DNA from: JAXMDT01 sp046348685 | GTDB taxonomy: Bacteria; Pseudomonadota; Alphaproteobacteria; Rickettsiales; UBA998 | Reading direction: 5' to 3' | DNA: 64,000 bases | Assembly: GCA_046348685.1 (NCBI GenBank) | Contig: JAXMDT010000005.1 | Span: 62,001 to 126,000, forward strand | In this document: positions 36,057 to 43,952 of the stretch, in pieces | Numbering within the stretch: position 1 is the first letter of the stretch | Layout: each line of letters starts with the position of its first letter | Translations under genes and position numbers: made by a program | The notes under the pieces: model-generated | Seen by the model: the letters and a program-made list of their open reading frames with translations, nothing else | Databases searched by the model: none | What the model was told of the DNA's origin: nothing

Positions 36057-37287
36057 CATCCTGACCCGTCATCTCAAAATGCACGCCGCCGGCGTAGGTG
36101 CCTTCGGCCTGGTGTATCTGGAAGAACTGGCGCACTTCGGAAAGAATATCCGTAAATTTGCGCGTCTTGTACCCGTTCGGCGATTTGATCGTATTGCCGT
36201 GCATCGGATCGCACGACCATAAAACCTGTCTGCCTTCTTCTTTGATCGTGCGCACATGCTGCGGCAGCATCTGGCCGACTTTTTCGGCGCCCATGCGTGA
36301 GATGAAGGTCAGGCGGCCCGGCTCGTTATTCGGGTTCAGCGTATCGCACAGCATCAGCAAATCATCGCGCGTCATCGACGGTCCTACTTTGCAGCCGATC
36401 GGGTTTTCAACACCCTTTAAAAACTCGACATGCGCCTCGTTCGGGTTGCGCGTGCGGTCGCCGATCCACAGCATATGGCCGGACGTCGCATAGTATTTTC
36501 CATCTTCCTCGTCGCGGCGGGTCAGCGCTTCCTCGAAGCCCAGCAGCAATCCCTCATGCGAGGTATAGAACGTCGCTTCGTTCAGCTCCTCCACGGTATT
36601 CGGCGAAAGGCCACAGGCATGGATGAAGCGCAGTGCTTCGTTGATATGCTCCACCAATGTGCCGAACCGCTTGCCTTGCGGCGAGGAAGCGACGAAATCC
36701 ATGTTCCAGCCGCTGATATGATCCAGCGAGGCATAGCCGCCGCCAAACAGGGAGCGCAGGAAATTCAGTGTGGTACCGGATTGCAGGTATGCCTGCATCA
36801 GGCGCTCGGGGTCGGGGGCGCGTCCAGCTTCCTCGAACTCCATGGCGTTGATCATGTCGCCGCGGTAGCTAGGCAGCTCGCGGCCATCCAGCTTTTCCAT
36901 ATTATCGGAGCGCGGTTTAGAAAACTGCCCGGCGATGCGCCCGACCTTTACCACCGGCACGCCCGCACCATACATCAGCGCCATCGTCATCTGCAGCATG
37001 ACGCGGAAAAACGCGCGCAGATTGGCTTCGTTGAATTCGGCAAAGCTTTCAGCGCAATCACCGCCCTGCAATAGGAACCCATTACCGGAGACAACCTTAC
37101 CCAGATCGGCTTTCAGCTTGCGGCATTCCGCCGGTGTAACGAGGGGCGGCAGGCCTTTCAGCTTGGCCTCGACCGCGCTCACCGCCGCACCATCCTGATA
37201 GATCGGCTGTTGCTTAATAGGCAGGGCCCGCCAGGAGGAGGGGGTCCATTTCGGATTTAGTGCTTCTTTTTTCGCTGTCATTGCCAT
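35914..37287 (-). CDS. aroG: class II 3-deoxy-7-phosphoheptulonate (DAHP) synthase
   Basis: First enzyme of the shikimate pathway, joining PEP and erythrose-4-phosphate. The plant-like class II signatures are present: FLLQGGDCAESFAEF, KVGRIAGQFSKPRS, and later GEHVEM-type metal-site segments (here GGVHFEMTGQDVTECLGG). 457 residues is usual. It is divergent from pheA with 59 bp between starts, pairing the entry to aromatic synthesis with the phenylalanine branch. The symbol varies between genomes (aroF, aroG). Confidence 0.94.
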   Translation of the reverse strand: MAMTAKKEALNPKWTPSSWRALPIKQQPIYQDGAAVSAVEAKLKGLPPLVTPAECRKLKADLGKVVSGNGFLLQGGDCAESFAEFNEANLRAFFRVMLQMTMALMYGAGVPVVKVGRIAGQFSKPRSDNMEKLDGRELPSYRGDMINAMEFEEAGRAPDPERLMQAYLQSGTTLNFLRSLFGGGYASLDHISGWNMDFVASSPQGKRFGTLVEHINEALRFIHACGLSPNTVEELNEATFYTSHEGLLLGFEEALTRRDEEDGKYYATSGHMLWIGDRTRNPNEAHVEFLKGVENPIGCKVGPSMTRDDLLMLCDTLNPNNEPGRLTFISRMGAEKVGQMLPQHVRTIKEEGRQVLWSCDPMHGNTIKSPNGYKTRKFTDILSEVRQFFQIHQAEGTYAGGVHFEMTGQDVTECLGGAQAISEIDLSSRYHTHCDPRLNASQSLELAFLIAEELRKK

Positions 37288-37346
37288 AAATATAGGCGTC
37301 GTTTACGAAAAAACGAGTCGAAAGTCTACTCAAAACAGGGAATTCC

Positions 37347-38192
37347 ATGCCAAATCCGCACGATACGATCGCTTTTATGGGTATTGAAGGCGCAAATGCC
37401 GACCTCGCCTGCCGCCAGAAAGAGCCTTATATGCACACGCTGGGGCTGCCATCGTTCGAGGATGTGTTCGAGGCGGTGGAGTCCGGCAAGGCGCGCTTCG
37501 GCATGATTCCTATTGAAAACTCGCAGGCCGGGCGGGTCGCCGAAATCCATAATATCCTGCCGCGCACACCGCTTCATGTTGTGGGCGAGCATATCCAGCG
37601 TATCGAGCATCATCTGGTCGCCCCGAAAGGCGCAACGCTGGAGACAATCAAACACGTCTATTCACACCCGCAGGCGCTGATGCAGTGCCGCGCGCATTTG
37701 CGTGAGATGAAGCTGGAACTGCATCCGCATGCAAACACAGCAATGGCGGCAAAGGATGTGGCGGACTGGAACGATCCGGCCAAAGCCGCGATATCGTCCG
37801 ATCTTGCCGCCGAGCTTTACGGGCTGCAGATTCTCAAAAAGAATATCGAGGATGCGAAGGATAATGTCACCGTGTTCGTGGTGATCGCACAGGAGCCAAT
37901 CGATCCAGACCCAAGCGAAGGCTCGACATTGACATCGCTGCTCTTTGAACTGCGGAATATTCCTGCCGCGCTTTACAAGGCGCTTGGAGGATTTGCCACC
38001 AACGGTATCAACATGATCAAGCTGGAAAGCTACATTCGCGGCGGCGGCTCCACGGAATCGCAATTCTTCATGACCTTTGAAGGCAATCCGAATGAACCGC
38101 GTGTGCAGCGCGCCTTGGAAGAAATCGGTTTTTTTTCGAAGCGTATCAAGGTGCTGGGTGTATATCTCGCCGATCCGAAACGGGCGGGGTAA
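37347..38192 (+). CDS. pheA: prephenate dehydratase
   Basis: Converts prephenate to phenylpyruvate for phenylalanine. The catalytic domain has GIEGANADLACRQ, IPIENSQAGRV and YSHPQALMQCR. The ACT domain follows from about residue 195, with the regulatory NMIKLESYI (ESRP-like) element, so feedback control by phenylalanine is expected. No chorismate mutase domain is fused. 281 residues. Followed by a strong hairpin. Confidence 0.94.
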   Translation: MPNPHDTIAFMGIEGANADLACRQKEPYMHTLGLPSFEDVFEAVESGKARFGMIPIENSQAGRVAEIHNILPRTPLHVVGEHIQRIEHHLVAPKGATLETIKHVYSHPQALMQCRAHLREMKLELHPHANTAMAAKDVADWNDPAKAAISSDLAAELYGLQILKKNIEDAKDNVTVFVVIAQEPIDPDPSEGSTLTSLLFELRNIPAALYKALGGFATNGINMIKLESYIRGGGSTESQFFMTFEGNPNEPRVQRALEEIGFFSKRIKVLGVYLADPKRAG

Positions 38193-38218
38193 TTCAGGCA
38201 TCAGGAAATTGAGGATTA

Positions 38219-38253
38219 GGAGCTAGAGGTACTTACTCTTAAGTACTGGCTCC
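38219..38253. terminator. long hairpin between pheA and the small lipoprotein gene
   Basis: GGAGC ... GTACTT, loop ACTCTT, AAGTAC ... GCTCC folds into a stem of about 14 pairs. It lies between two convergent genes, so it could end both, but there is no T-run. Confidence 0.5.
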
Positions 38254-38278
38254 AGCCCCGAATCCCCAATGCCCTAAC

Positions 38279-38461
38279 CTAGTAAATTCCGGGCTGCTCC
38301 AGCGCTTTCATCGCGCCCCACTGCGGTTTGAACATAGGATTGACGTAAGCCATTTTATCCCACGACGAAACCGTACCGTAATTTACCTGCTGCGGCAGCG
38401 TACTGTCACTGCACGCCGCTAACCCTAATAATGCTCCTATTGTCATCACTCGCTTCAGCAT
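38279..38461 (-). CDS. small lipoprotein
   Basis: 60 residues. The signal ends in LLGLAACSDS, a good lipobox with Cys at about 17, so the mature protein is a 44-residue lipid-anchored peptide (QVNYGTVSSWDKMAYVNPMF). No known function. Preceded on its strand by GGAGGGGGACA, a strong ribosome-binding site. Confidence 0.75.
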   Translation of the reverse strand: MLKRVMTIGALLGLAACSDSTLPQQVNYGTVSSWDKMAYVNPMFKPQWGAMKALEQPGIY

Positions 38462-38539
38462 GTCCCCCTCCTACTGTTCGAGTTGGGGACATTATCTACA
38501 AGATAAGCTCACATTAAAAATGCCGGTTTGGCAATGGTG

Positions 38540-38635
38540 CAATGCGATAGCTGCATGAGACACCTACAATAGGTTGTGACAGGATGAGATACATCATCCC
38601 CCCTCTCAGGCAGCTTCGCGCTGCCTTTTCTTTTT
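38540..38635 (+). ncRNA. candidate small RNA ending at an intrinsic terminator
   Basis: A gene-free stretch holds a hairpin GGATGA-GATACA-TCATCC (38582-38599), a C-rich single-stranded segment CCCCCCTCTC and then a terminator, GGCAGC-TTCGC-GCTGCC followed by TTTTCTTTTT (38609-38635). The C-rich loop could bind ribosome-binding sites. No confident promoter was found; the 5' end is a guess. Confidence 0.4.
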
Positions 38636-38686
38636 GCATCAAGATAAGTATGACATGGTGGAGAGATTGTTAATGGAGAACTCCCT

Positions 38687-39148
38687 ATGCGTTTCATGCA
38701 CTCACTTAGCCTTGTTTTGTTACTTCTGCCTTGTACTGCTGGCGCAACGCCACCACTGGATGCAGATGAAAGCGTTATCTGCACCGTCAGCGGTAAGGTG
38801 TTTGAATTCAGCGACGTACATGAGAAGGTCACGCATATTAAGGACAATATCAGCAAATATAAAGACCCCGAGATTTGGAAGAGCGTTTATACACGGGCGC
38901 GCATCGAGGTGGAGTCTGTTACCTTAAATCCGAAAAGCCGTTATGCACTAAACCAGCTTCTTACGGTGGATGGTTACGAAGCGCCGAAGACAGGCTGTGC
39001 CTATTTCATGAAAGATATGATGTCGGAGAATTTTCCCATCTGCCAAAAAGGTGCGGTGCCTTTGAAACTGGGTCAGCCGATCACGGTAAATGTTATAGGG
39101 TCCAATTATCAGAACAACGGCGGCAGCCCATGTCTGCAGATAAAATAA
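38687..39148 (+). CDS. secreted protein of unknown function
   Basis: 153 residues with a signal peptide (LSLVLLLLPCTAGA, cleavage likely before TPPL). The mature protein has several cysteines (around 32, 101, 116 and 150) that could form disulfides, as in a periplasmic domain. No family recognised. It begins about 50 bp after the candidate small-RNA terminator and is convergent with dxs (1-bp gap). Confidence 0.65.
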   Translation: MRFMHSLSLVLLLLPCTAGATPPLDADESVICTVSGKVFEFSDVHEKVTHIKDNISKYKDPEIWKSVYTRARIEVESVTLNPKSRYALNQLLTVDGYEAPKTGCAYFMKDMMSENFPICQKGAVPLKLGQPITVNVIGSNYQNNGGSPCLQIK

Positions 39149-39149
39149 T

Positions 39150-41063
39150 CTAGGCCGCGCCGCGCTGCTTTTTAGTGCCTAGAAAAGCACGTACGGTCTG
39201 CGCGATGGATTCTGCGCCGAGGCCCGCGTCTTCATACATGGCTTCGGGTTTGCCCTGTTCCTGAAAGTGATCTGGCAAGGTGAGCGTGCGCACCGCGGCA
39301 TGATTGGAGGTGTCCAGAATACCCAGATTTGAAAGCAGGGTTAGCACCTGCGTGCCAAACCCTCCATTCACCCCTTCCTCAATGGTCAGCACGAGGCGGT
39401 GGGATTTCACCAGTTTCAAAAGCAGCTCTTCATCAAGCGGCTTGGCAAAACGCGCATCGGCCACGGTGACGGAAATGCCTTCCGCTTCAAGTAACGCTGC
39501 TGCATCGAAACAGGCTTTCAGGCGGCCACCGAAAGAGAAAAGGGCTGCCTCGCTGCCTTCTTTCATCACGCGTCCTTTGCCGATCGGCAGCATATCGCCT
39601 TTTGCCGGAAGCGGTACGCCCATGCCTTCGCCGCGTGGATAACGGAATGCAATCGGCCCCTGGTCATAGGCGCGGGCGGTGGCGACCATGTGCATGAGTT
39701 CCGCTTCATCCCCTGCCGCCATGACGACCATATTCGGCAGGCAGCAGAGATAGGCGACATCGAACATTCCTGCGTGCGTCGGGCCGTCGGCGCCGACGAG
39801 ACCGGCGCGGTCGATGGCAAAGCGCACCGGCAGGTTCTGCACCGCAACGTCATGCACCACCTGATCATACGCGCGCTGCAGGAAGGTGGAGTAAATGGCA
39901 ACGAACGGCTTGTAACCTTCTGCGGCCAATCCTGCCGCGAACGTTACCGCATGTTGCTCGGCAATCCCGACATCAAACGCGCGATCCGGAAACGCTTTGG
40001 CAAACATATCGATGCCGGTGCCGGAAGGCATAGCGGCAGTAATACCGATAATTTTTTCATCGCGCTCGGCTTCACTTATGAGAGATTTTCCGAAAACCGA
40101 TGTATAGCTCGGCGCCTTGGATACGGTTTTTTTCTGTTCCCCGGTGGTGGTGCAAAAGGCATTCACGCCGTGGTATTTTTCGTGTGCCGCTTCGGCGGGC
40201 GCAAAGCCTTTGCCTTTTTCTGTCACCACGTGAATAAGCACAGGGCCATCATGTTTCCAGTCGCGTACTTTTTTCAGGACCGGCAGCAGGTGATCCAGGT
40301 TATTGCCGTCGATAGGACCGATATAATAAAATCCCATCTCCTCGAATAACGTGCCGCCCATTGCAATGCCGCGTGCATAACGCTCGGCGCGGCGAGCCAT
40401 TTTCTGCAGGCCCTCCGGCAATTTTTCGACGACCGATTTGCTGAATTCACGGAATGTCCGGTACGAATGAGATGATACAAGGCGCGACAGGTACGAGCTC
40501 ATCGCACCGGTCGGCGGCGCGATCGACATATCATTGTCATTCAGTATCACGATCAGGCGTTTGTGCAGGTGGCCTGCGTTATTTAGCGCTTCGTAGGCCA
40601 TGCCCGCGCTCATTGCGCCGTCGCCGATCACGGCAATCACTTCATGATCTTCGCCCGATAAATCACGCGCTACGGCCATACCAAGTCCTGCCGAAATCGA
40701 GGTCGAGCTATGCCCCGCGCCGAACGCGTCATAAACGCTTTCATCGCGTTTTAGAAAACCGGAAATGCCTTCCGGCTGGCGCAGGGTTTTCATGCGCGCG
40801 CGGCGTCCCGTCAGCATTTTATGCGGGTAACCCTGATGGCCGACGTCCCAGATAATTTTGTCCTGCGGCGTATCGAAAACATGATGCAGCGCGATCGTTA
40901 GTTCCACAACGCCAAGCCCTGCACCCAGATGGCCACCGGTTTCAGAGACGACCTCAATCAGTTCCTCGCGCACTTCGTCGGCGAGCGCCTTCAATTCATC
41001 GTCATTCAGGTTACGAAGATCGGCAGGGGAATGGATTTGATCCAGATGCGGGCGGATGGTCAC
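39150..41063 (-). CDS. dxs: 1-deoxy-D-xylulose-5-phosphate synthase
   Basis: Thiamine-diphosphate enzyme that starts the MEP isoprenoid pathway from pyruvate and glyceraldehyde-3-phosphate. VGHQGYPHKMLTGRR, GAGHSSTSISAGLG and the TPP motif GDGAMSAGMAYEALNNAG are intact, as is the catalytic glutamate region GIAEQHAVTFAAGL. 637 residues is normal. No ispA or xseB lies upstream, where they usually sit in this class. Confidence 0.97.
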   Translation of the reverse strand: MTIRPHLDQIHSPADLRNLNDDELKALADEVREELIEVVSETGGHLGAGLGVVELTIALHHVFDTPQDKIIWDVGHQGYPHKMLTGRRARMKTLRQPEGISGFLKRDESVYDAFGAGHSSTSISAGLGMAVARDLSGEDHEVIAVIGDGAMSAGMAYEALNNAGHLHKRLIVILNDNDMSIAPPTGAMSSYLSRLVSSHSYRTFREFSKSVVEKLPEGLQKMARRAERYARGIAMGGTLFEEMGFYYIGPIDGNNLDHLLPVLKKVRDWKHDGPVLIHVVTEKGKGFAPAEAAHEKYHGVNAFCTTTGEQKKTVSKAPSYTSVFGKSLISEAERDEKIIGITAAMPSGTGIDMFAKAFPDRAFDVGIAEQHAVTFAAGLAAEGYKPFVAIYSTFLQRAYDQVVHDVAVQNLPVRFAIDRAGLVGADGPTHAGMFDVAYLCCLPNMVVMAAGDEAELMHMVATARAYDQGPIAFRYPRGEGMGVPLPAKGDMLPIGKGRVMKEGSEAALFSFGGRLKACFDAAALLEAEGISVTVADARFAKPLDEELLLKLVKSHRLVLTIEEGVNGGFGTQVLTLLSNLGILDTSNHAAVRTLTLPDHFQEQGKPEAMYEDAGLGAESIAQTVRAFLGTKKQRGAA

Positions 41064-41130
41064 TTTTTTACTATCTTATTACTCATCCTATGTAAGGCGA
41101 AATGGCGCTCTGTTCAATGAAAATAGCGCT

Positions 41131-41613
41131 TCACTTTCCTTCGAAAAACTGGGCAAGAACAGTAAGCCCTGCGTTCAACCGCTTTAGTTCCGGTGGCATT
41201 TTTTCAAGCCCGTATTTCTGGCTGACGGCGCCAAACCAGCTGCGGCGTTCTTCAAAAATGGAAATGGCCTGAACGGTCTCCAAGCAGCGATGTTGCTTCA
41301 ATATGGAAATAGCCTTTTGATATTCAATCTCTTTCTGGGCTCTCCAAGACGTATTGTCCATTCGAAGCCTATGTGATTCGAAAAGATCAAAACTGGCCGC
41401 CGTTACATGCGGCGTGCCGAAAACCAGCGTATAAAGCCAGCGGAGCCGCCGCCCGGCAGCGTGCTGCCGTTCCGTGATCAAACGTCTGGCAAGCAGCAGA
41501 TCCAGCGGCTCGGCGGTACTTCCCGAAGCCCGTTTTTCCTGCAGTTCCGGAGTGCCTTGATCCATGTCTTTTTTCACCAGGCGCGGCCTGCCGCGGCGCG
41601 AACGAAATGCCAT
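41131..41613 (-). CDS. basic 160-residue protein of unknown function
   Basis: Not recognised. The N-terminus is very basic (SRRGRPRLVKKD) and is followed by an EPLDLLLARRLI helix, with repeated Trp/Arg pairs later (RRLRWLYTLVFGT). No signal or membrane segment is visible. The RGRPRL stretch is AT-hook-like and suggests nucleic-acid binding. About 50 bp upstream of dxs on the same strand, so they may be cotranscribed. Confidence 0.55.
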   Translation of the reverse strand: MAFRSRRGRPRLVKKDMDQGTPELQEKRASGSTAEPLDLLLARRLITERQHAAGRRLRWLYTLVFGTPHVTAASFDLFESHRLRMDNTSWRAQKEIEYQKAISILKQHRCLETVQAISIFEERRSWFGAVSQKYGLEKMPPELKRLNAGLTVLAQFFEGK

Positions 41614-41743
41614 ATGTCCCCTAGATATTGGATAGTTAAAGTTACAATGTGCTGGGAGATGGCAGCGCGGAAGCTGAAATTAATTAAAGCTTCACAAAAC
41701 AAATCAAAAAATGCGCTAAGATCACGCAAAAGAAAGCAGTGTT

Positions 41744-42421
41744 ATGCCTAAGAAAAATAAGAAAAAAGCCAAGGAAATAGCCAATATTTCAGAGATGGAG
41801 GAGCTATCCTTCAACGACAAAATTCTCAGCGCGCACGATGTTTTTTCCTTTTGCATGAATCATCATACATATGCCGAGACATTTATTTTTAATCTTGGCC
41901 TGCAGGCATTTATGGCAAGCACTGAATTGCAGGAAGAATATATATTCAAAGAACATGTAACTACTCAACAGGCCCACCGTGCCATCGCCTATGAATGGTT
42001 GGCGGACCGGTTGCACTACATACAAAGCCACGGCATGCGGGACGCTGCGGAACATTACCCCGAAGTACGGCAGATTGCTGACGGCATTAGAGAGGAAATA
42101 AAAGCGCAAAACGTATCTAAAGGAAAAGAAACATCAGGTCTTTCGCGGCGGAGTTTTACAGGGGGGCTTTTTTGCCTTGGAGGAACGGCTGCGATAGGCA
42201 CTGCGGGCGTTAAGCGTGTAAAAGGAGAAATAGGTACTGTATCAGCATTGGAGCTTGGCTTAGGTGGAGGCGGGTCCATCGCTAAAGGCGCGCACCAGAT
42301 TGTCCTAGACATTAAAATCCGGGATTTTGTTAATGAGATCGGCAGGAAGCTCTCCCTTTATATTGAAAGGGATGCGAATAAGCGTATCGGCGGTCAGACT
42401 CAGTTAAATGTTGCCCCTTAG
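41744..42421 (+). CDS. unrecognised protein with an internal Tat-like SRRSF membrane segment
   Basis: 225 residues. The first 100 are helical, starting with a very basic PKKNKKKAKEIAN. At about 127-155 SRRSFTGGLFCLGGTAAIGTAG has the twin-arginine pattern (SRRxF) and a hydrophobic stretch, but it is internal rather than N-terminal. A second low-complexity Gly-rich segment LELGLGGGGSIAKGAHQI follows. No family recognised. It could be an internal membrane anchor rather than a real Tat signal. Convergent overlap of 4 bases with the next gene. Confidence 0.55.
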   Translation: MPKKNKKKAKEIANISEMEELSFNDKILSAHDVFSFCMNHHTYAETFIFNLGLQAFMASTELQEEYIFKEHVTTQQAHRAIAYEWLADRLHYIQSHGMRDAAEHYPEVRQIADGIREEIKAQNVSKGKETSGLSRRSFTGGLFCLGGTAAIGTAGVKRVKGEIGTVSALELGLGGGGSIAKGAHQIVLDIKIRDFVNEIGRKLSLYIERDANKRIGGQTQLNVAP

Positions 42422-43158
42422 AATTTCAAGGAATAAGCAACTGTCCAGCGTATAGCATTATCGGCGGCCTTATCGGAAACACCGCGATAATAAATAAGCT
42501 GGTACTCAAGCTCTCCTGCTCCTATTTCGACAGGAATAGTGCCATACGCAGCGGGGCCGACGTAATGCGCCTGGCCATCGAAATCATTCGTATTGCCCCA
42601 TTCCGCCTGCCACTCGATGCCCGGGTTTAAATAATCCTTGTAATCGTATTGAGCGAGATAACGGGTCTCTACATCGACGCCAGTATGATGATTATCGCCT
42701 ACTTCGCGGGTCAGATAGGCATTGGCGCGATGGGTGAATTTCCCGTATTCTTTCTGCAGGAGCAGGCCAAGGGAAACCTCTTGCGGGGCATCCTTGTCTT
42801 CTGTCCAGGCATAACTGCTATAAACCGCGCTGTCGATCCAGAAAGTCCCCGGCTCAGTTAATGCATAGCGCGCCGCTATATCGGCAAGGTCGAAGCCAAT
42901 ATCGCTACCACTTTGGCGCTTCCATTGTCCTTCTGCATCCAGCTTCAGGCGGTCTGTCGGGCTATAGCCTATTTCCACGACATGGCTTTGCGCATTGTTC
43001 TGCGCCTTGCGATCATCTCCCTTGCGGTAGCCTTTATATTCGACGCTGGCCTCGCCCTTGGTCACATGCGGACTGCGGATAGATCCCAGGGCAGAAGCTG
43101 TAGATACGCTCGCCATGATCAGAATTAATCCTACGGTAAGCGATTTTATAAAAAGCAA
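42418..43158 (-). CDS. outer-membrane beta-barrel-like protein
   Basis: 246 residues with a signal peptide (LTVGLILIMASVSTASA). The mature protein has alternating beta strands rich in aromatic residues (VVEIGYSPTDRLKLDAEGQW, WQAEWGNTND) and ends in YSLKF, a C-terminal Phe recognised by the BAM machinery. A small outer-membrane barrel is likely; the cargo or role is unknown. Good ribosome-binding site (AGGAGAT) just upstream. Confidence 0.7.
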   Translation of the reverse strand: MLFIKSLTVGLILIMASVSTASALGSIRSPHVTKGEASVEYKGYRKGDDRKAQNNAQSHVVEIGYSPTDRLKLDAEGQWKRQSGSDIGFDLADIAARYALTEPGTFWIDSAVYSSYAWTEDKDAPQEVSLGLLLQKEYGKFTHRANAYLTREVGDNHHTGVDVETRYLAQYDYKDYLNPGIEWQAEWGNTNDFDGQAHYVGPAAYGTIPVEIGAGELEYQLIYYRGVSDKAADNAIRWTVAYSLKF

Positions 43159-43240
43159 AATTATCTCCTGAAAGTTGAAATTTAGACAGCGAGGTAAAAC
43201 CTGTCAAAGAATGAGGATTAATAAAAAAACTTAAGATATC

Positions 43241-43268
43241 TTGACGGAATTAAAAGTTTGATTACTAT
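43241..43268 (+). promoter_or_regulatory. promoter of the candidate small RNA
   Basis: TTGACG at 43241-43246 and TACTAT at 43263-43268 with a 16-base spacer, in an AT-rich, gene-free region. TATATG at 43266 is an alternative -10 box. Transcription would start near 43275. Confidence 0.5.
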
Positions 43269-43274
43269 ATGTAG

Positions 43275-43342
43275 TAGAAGCATTCAGTTCCACCCTAATT
43301 GTTCCGGGCAACTTGAGGGCGGTCTCCGGACCGCCCTTTTTT
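43275..43342 (+). ncRNA. candidate 68-nt small RNA
   Basis: A complete promoter-to-terminator unit without an ORF. The terminator is a perfect 8-bp stem, GGGCGGTC-TCCG-GACCGCCC, followed by six T (43317-43342). The only upstream gene on the plus strand ends about 820 bp before, so the terminator is unlikely to belong to it; on the other strand there is no T-run. No known RNA family recognised. Confidence 0.5.
43317..43342 (+). terminator. intrinsic terminator of the candidate small RNA
   Basis: Perfect 8-bp GC-rich stem with a UCCG tetraloop and a run of six T, acting rightward only. Confidence 0.85.
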
Positions 43343-43475
43343 ATTCGTTAGATACTTTACATGCTGCTTTATAACCATAGCACCTTAAAAATAAGCGTTA
43401 TTTAAATTTTACCAACCTTATAAATAGCGCCCAGAAAAAAAATTATTAGCCTAGGTAACAGGAAGGAGCTTTTTC

Positions 43476-43883
43476 ATGAGCACATTAGATTCTCTTGGTT
43501 TTACCTATAGCAACCTAAAGGACTTCGGGATTAACGTTTCCACAGCCGGTTCATTGCTAGGCGAAAATTCAGTATATGCGTTTGCGCTGGATCATTTGCC
43601 TGCCGCCTCTACACAAGGAACTTTAGAAGATTTATTACAATCGTTTATTATCGTAAATCAAACTAATAGCGCTCTCGTTTTTGATAATACCGAGTACCGC
43701 CAGTATCTCAATTACGTAAGTGAAGTTGATAATATTCTACACTCACACGGTTTATCTCTCAGCGACATCGATTACCACATTGACGGTTCCGGCCATATAA
43801 CGGCAAGCGTTCATGATAGCGCTGCTGGCTCAGCCGATACGAACGCTGAGTTAGCGCAATTAGCGCAGGATTTTGGTATCTAG
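43476..43883 (+). CDS. unrecognised 135-residue acidic protein
   Basis: Acidic, Ser/Leu-rich protein without cysteines or signal peptide. DSLGFTYSNLKDFGINVSTA and SLSDIDYHIDGSGHITASVH hint at a compact alpha/beta fold, with a short loop DGSGH. AGGAAGGAG lies ten bases before ATG 43476, a very strong ribosome-binding site, and a terminator follows, so it is expressed as a single gene. No family recognised. Confidence 0.65.
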   Translation: MSTLDSLGFTYSNLKDFGINVSTAGSLLGENSVYAFALDHLPAASTQGTLEDLLQSFIIVNQTNSALVFDNTEYRQYLNYVSEVDNILHSHGLSLSDIDYHIDGSGHITASVHDSAAGSADTNAELAQLAQDFGI

Positions 43884-43902
43884 TTTTAGATGACTGCCAT
43901 AA

Positions 43903-43932
43903 AAAAGCCCCGGTATCTCTACCGGGGCTTTT
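43903..43932. terminator. bidirectional terminator between the orphan gene and pnp
   Basis: AAAAGCCCCGGTA-TCTC-TACCGGGGCTTTT: a 13-bp perfect stem with A-run and T-run on the two sides, placed between convergent genes. Confidence 0.9.
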
Positions 43933-43952
43933 TGTTTTTTGAGTAGGTAGAA

